Below, in pieces: positions 61,403 through 64,000 of a stretch of DNA of 64,000 bases. The notes under the pieces are model-generated. The model did no database searches. It was not told the DNA's origin and saw nothing but the letters and a program-made list of their open reading frames with translations. This DNA comes from Firmicutes bacterium HGW-Firmicutes-14 (GTDB taxonomy: Bacteria > Bacillota > Thermincolia > Thermincolales > UBA2595): NCBI GenBank assembly GCA_002840275.1, contig PHAB01000003.1, positions 226,206 to 290,205 on the forward strand, given 5' to 3'. Made by a program: the position numbers and the translations under genes. The first letter of the stretch is position 1, and each line of letters starts with the position of its first letter.

Positions 61403-63333
61403 ATATTGAACTAGAACGCCTATTTATTCAAACAAAAAGGACTAGAGAAATTATCGATTTTTCAAAATTGATAACATTTATCTATGGGCCAGTAGGAAAA
61501 GGGAAATCTACATTGGCTCGCTTAATAGATTTTTGTTTTGGAGGCAGACTTGAAAACACTCCTGCAATTCAACAAGAATTTATATCGGCAATCTTACATT
61601 TGCAGCTTGGCAACTATAAATGTACTTTAGAGCGAGGTGCGGTAGATGGGTCTAGTGTCCGCATATCATGGTTTGAGTCTAAGAAAAATAGTGGTTCTGT
61701 AAATGCGCCACTTCAAGCTCAGGCTGATCCAATAATTCCTGATAGTGAATTATATACCCTAAGCGATATAATATACTTCCTATGCGGAATAGAACCAATC
61801 AAAGTAAGGCAACGGAGTCGCGATGCTGATTCACCATTGATAAGATTGAGTTTTAGGGACCTATGGCGTTACTGCTATCTTGAGCAAATGCATTTGGATT
61901 CCTCATTTTTTAGATTCGAAGACCCCTTTAGGGGAAGAAAAAGTCAAGACGCTATGCGGTTTTTTACAGGCCTTCACTCAGAACGATTAAGTCAGTTGGA
62001 AAACGACTTAATGAGATCAATAGATGAGCAACGGGCTAAAAGAGGCGCTGTTAAACAAATCCGTGAGTTTATGAGTCAATTCTCGCTAGGTTCTGAGAGC
62101 GAGATAATTGATCAATTGCATGAAACAGAGGTTCATTTATCGGATGCAAAATTAAGGAAAGCTGAATTACGCAAAAAAAGAAATATAAATATACACCCTA
62201 CTGATTCATTAAGAGAGAAAATACTTTTATTAGGTGAACAAGTTTTTCAGCTAAAAATAGCCATTGATGATTCGACCGAAATAATAAATGAACAACGTAT
62301 GTTACATTCAGAGCTTATAACAGCAAAGATAAAAAATGAGCGACTAGTACAGGCTGGTATACTTTTTGACGATGTACAATTTGAGAGCTGTCCGGCGTGC
62401 GGGGAAAAACTTCAAACGACTGAAGATTCAGATTGTTGTAGTCTTTGCGGTAAAAAAGTAAGTGAACATGGGCTAGAAGTTCAAATCGATAATGAGTCCC
62501 TACGCAAAGATCTTAATGTTAGGATAGATGAACTGGCTGATTCCATTAAGCGTCGTCAAATGGAAATATCAAAGACCCAGAAGCAATTGGATAATCTCTT
62601 AGCCAATAAAGCTAATCTTGATGTCCAATTACAAGAGGATCTTTTCAATTATGATTCGGCTCTTGTAGAAGAAATAAGAAATGTTGATAAAATTATTGCC
62701 ACACTTGAGGAACGTATCGCTTTCTTGGAAAAACTACAGTCAATGCCTCAGGCAATTAATAAGTTGGAAGAAGATGCAGGAGCGTTACAAGGGACTATTG
62801 ATAGATTAAGAACAGAACTTGAAAATGAGAGAAAACGTTTATCGGAAGCTGATGTAACTGTAAAAAAGATAGCGGATGAGTTTAAACGAATAATGATTAG
62901 TGTGAAATTTCCCGGAGTATATAATGATGATCAGGTAGTTATTGACCCTAGGAGTTGGAAACCGGAAGTAATACACGAAGAGACCGCTTGGAGCTTCTGG
63001 GATACTGGAAGTGGCGGAAAGAAAACTCTATTCAACGTTTGCTATGCATTGGCAGTTCATTCAATTGCTAGTAAACGTAATTTACCGGTTCCGTCTATAT
63101 TAATTATTGATAGCCCGACAAAGAACATTAGCGAAGATGAAAACCCGGAATTAGTTAATTCGTTGTATATGGAAATATATCAACTGGCGCTTGAGAACCA
63201 AGGCAATCTACAGTTTATACTAATTGACTCAGATTATGTGGCCCCAACAATTGAATTACCTGATTTTAAGTTGCGGCATATGGCTGGAACAGAAGAAGCT
63301 CCCAGCCTTATCCCTTACTATGATGGTCCGTAA
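61399..63333 (+). CDS. SMC-like ATPase (DUF3732-type) of an ABC-3C-like system
   Basis: A 644-residue ABC-class ATPase. Walker A is G30-P-V-G-K-G-K-S-T38. The middle is a long coiled coil split by a zinc-ribbon hook, C-P-A-C-G...C-S-L-C-G (about 331-353). The C-terminal head has S-G-G-K-K-T and I-L-I-I-D-S-P. It probably senses invading DNA or a cell state and licenses the nuclease. The architecture matches the ATPase of ABC-three-component systems. ATG overlaps the middle-component stop (ATGA). Confidence 0.8.
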   Translation: MNIELERLFIQTKRTREIIDFSKLITFIYGPVGKGKSTLARLIDFCFGGRLENTPAIQQEFISAILHLQLGNYKCTLERGAVDGSSVRISWFESKKNSGSVNAPLQAQADPIIPDSELYTLSDIIYFLCGIEPIKVRQRSRDADSPLIRLSFRDLWRYCYLEQMHLDSSFFRFEDPFRGRKSQDAMRFFTGLHSERLSQLENDLMRSIDEQRAKRGAVKQIREFMSQFSLGSESEIIDQLHETEVHLSDAKLRKAELRKKRNINIHPTDSLREKILLLGEQVFQLKIAIDDSTEIINEQRMLHSELITAKIKNERLVQAGILFDDVQFESCPACGEKLQTTEDSDCCSLCGKKVSEHGLEVQIDNESLRKDLNVRIDELADSIKRRQMEISKTQKQLDNLLANKANLDVQLQEDLFNYDSALVEEIRNVDKIIATLEERIAFLEKLQSMPQAINKLEEDAGALQGTIDRLRTELENERKRLSEADVTVKKIADEFKRIMISVKFPGVYNDDQVVIDPRSWKPEVIHEETAWSFWDTGSGGKKTLFNVCYALAVHSIASKRNLPVPSILIIDSPTKNISEDENPELVNSLYMEIYQLALENQGNLQFILIDSDYVAPTIELPDFKLRHMAGTEEAPSLIPYYDGP

Positions 63334-63344
63334 CAATTATTCAT

Positions 63345-63378
63345 AGTTCAACATTGCGACAACTTGGCTCGATGTTAA
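63345..63378. repeat. dyad related to 59415-59438, right flank of the ABC-3C genes
   Basis: CATTGCGACAACTTGGCTCGATG resembles CATTCGGGCCAGCTTGGCCCGATG at the left; CTTGGCyCGATGTTA matches 14 of 15. Decayed dyad, role unknown. Confidence 0.4.
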
Positions 63379-63430
63379 TTTCGGAAAACAACTCTACATT
63401 TGATTTAATTGGGCCAATAGAAAATACATA

Positions 63431-63568
63431 CAAGGATGCAATAGTACGACACTGGACATGGATGATTGGGGTGCCTTTTTAGGTATAGGCTATTTCTGGA
63501 TTGCCTGGGAAAAGAACAAACAAGGATGGAACGACATAGCTGCAAATACCTTTGTCATCAAGATTTAA
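63431..63568 (+). pseudogene. C-terminal remnant of an RDD-family membrane protein
   Basis: The only surviving reading gives L-G-I-G-Y-F-W-I-A-W-E-K-N-K-Q-G-W-N-D-I-A-A-N-T-F split from a usual RDD ending (W-I-A-W-x-K-x-K-Q-G-W-H-D-x-I-A-x-T-x-V-V). No start or upstream helices remain, so it is a gene fragment left by decay or by insertion of the defence genes. Confidence 0.6.
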
Positions 63569-63579
63569 TACTGTACTAA

Positions 63580-63975
63580 ATGAAAATTAAACTTACCGGT
63601 GTAATTGTAGAAAATCAGGATAAGGCCCTTAAGTTCTATACTAAGATTTTGGGCTTTGTGAAGAAAACCGAAATACCGGTGGGTAATTTGAAATGGATTA
63701 CACTTGTTTCGTTCGAAGGACCGGACAATATTGAACTGGCTCTTGAGCCGAATGAAAACCCGACTTCCAAATCGTTTCAGCAGGCACTGTTTGAACAGGG
63801 GATACCCCCCACGGCTTTTGCGGTAGACGATATTCAAAGGGAGTACGAGAGGCTAAAAAGCTGGGAGTAGTATTCAAAACAAATCCCACAGAAACAGGCA
63901 GTTGTAAACGGCAAGTATTTTTGGATGAATTCCGGCAAATATTTTTCCCTGTTTTACTCTTTAAGAATAGTGTCT
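63580..63975 (+). pseudogene. VOC/glyoxalase-family gene, frameshifted
   Basis: The N-terminal 95 residues are a VOC (glyoxalase/bleomycin) half: G-V-I-V-E-N-Q-D-K-A-L-K-F-Y-T-K-I-L-G-F and V-D-D-I-Q-R-E-Y-E-R-L-K. At about 63860 the frame stops, while the family sequence (L-G-V-V-F-K-T-N-P-T) continues in another frame and then loses similarity. It is likely a decayed gene. Confidence 0.65.
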
Positions 63976-64000
63976 CTATTTTTAAGCCGGTAGCTATCAC

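Overview
The window looks like a chromosomal segment of an anaerobic, Gram-positive, probably spore-forming member of the Bacillota (clostridial or Peptococcia-like). The signs are lysine 2,3-aminomutase/AblB osmolyte genes, LysM, SLH and SleB-type wall domains, lipoproteins with LAGC-like lipoboxes, strong AGGAGG ribosome-binding sites, many TTG/GTG starts, a tetraether-synthase-like radical SAM family and a clostridial type c-di-GMP-I riboswitch. The genus cannot be named from sequence alone. Nearly all genes lie on the + strand. No rRNA, tRNA, CRISPR array or intact transposase was seen.

Layout. 1-14.5 kb: envelope and housekeeping genes (TerC fragment, DedA, DUF3243, LysM protein, ablA-ablB for N-epsilon-acetyl-beta-lysine, an orphan solute-binding lipoprotein, an HtrA-like protease without PDZ, an SLH-only protein, a deacetylase/DUF4015 lipoprotein, a CrtI-like FAD enzyme, an AEC transporter and DNA polymerase IV). 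14.7-21.4 kb: a perfect 48-bp palindrome and an XRE regulator, then a tight operon of a Tes/MJ0619-like radical SAM enzyme, an Lgt-like membrane enzyme with an altered motif, an ArsP-type permease, a DUF3343 protein, a ribokinase-fold protein and a YeeE/YedE-ICMT fusion. This suggests sulfur/selenium or lipid-thiol chemistry. 21.5-27 kb: acyltransferase, response regulator, CDF transporter, J-domain protein, small proteins and a gene remnant. 27.2-34.9 kb: a TetR protein with two complete TetR units in one chain, followed by a complete Liv-type ABC transporter, a methyltransferase and a hydrolase.

35.0-44.6 kb: a c-di-GMP-I riboswitch with a following terminator precedes a 2479-residue RHS/YD-repeat surface protein. 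Its C-terminal tip is a SleB-like wall hydrolase and the next gene is a small lipoprotein, so this reads as a contact-dependent wall-degrading toxin with a surface-located immunity protein. A nucleotidyltransferase-like gene pair follows.

44.8-56.6 kb is the most interesting part: a 13-gene, tightly coupled operon resembling type II fatty-acid/polyketide synthesis. It has two hotdog dehydratase-like proteins, a ketosynthase and a ketosynthase-like partner lacking all three catalytic residues (chain-length-factor logic), two SDR reductases, a nitroreductase, a long ACP, two Tes-like radical SAM enzymes, an alpha/beta hydrolase, a cysteine desulfurase-rhodanese fusion and an ICMT-type methyltransferase. 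Identical 30-bp direct repeats flank the whole operon. I infer an undescribed lipid or polyketide pathway with radical C-C bond formation and possibly sulfur insertion.

56.9-64 kb: an AT-rich defence-type island with a HEPN protein, a frameshifted hypothetical gene, and an ABC-three-component-like system (DUF4297 nuclease, middle component, DUF3732-type ATPase). Decayed remnants of an RDD protein and a VOC/glyoxalase protein follow.
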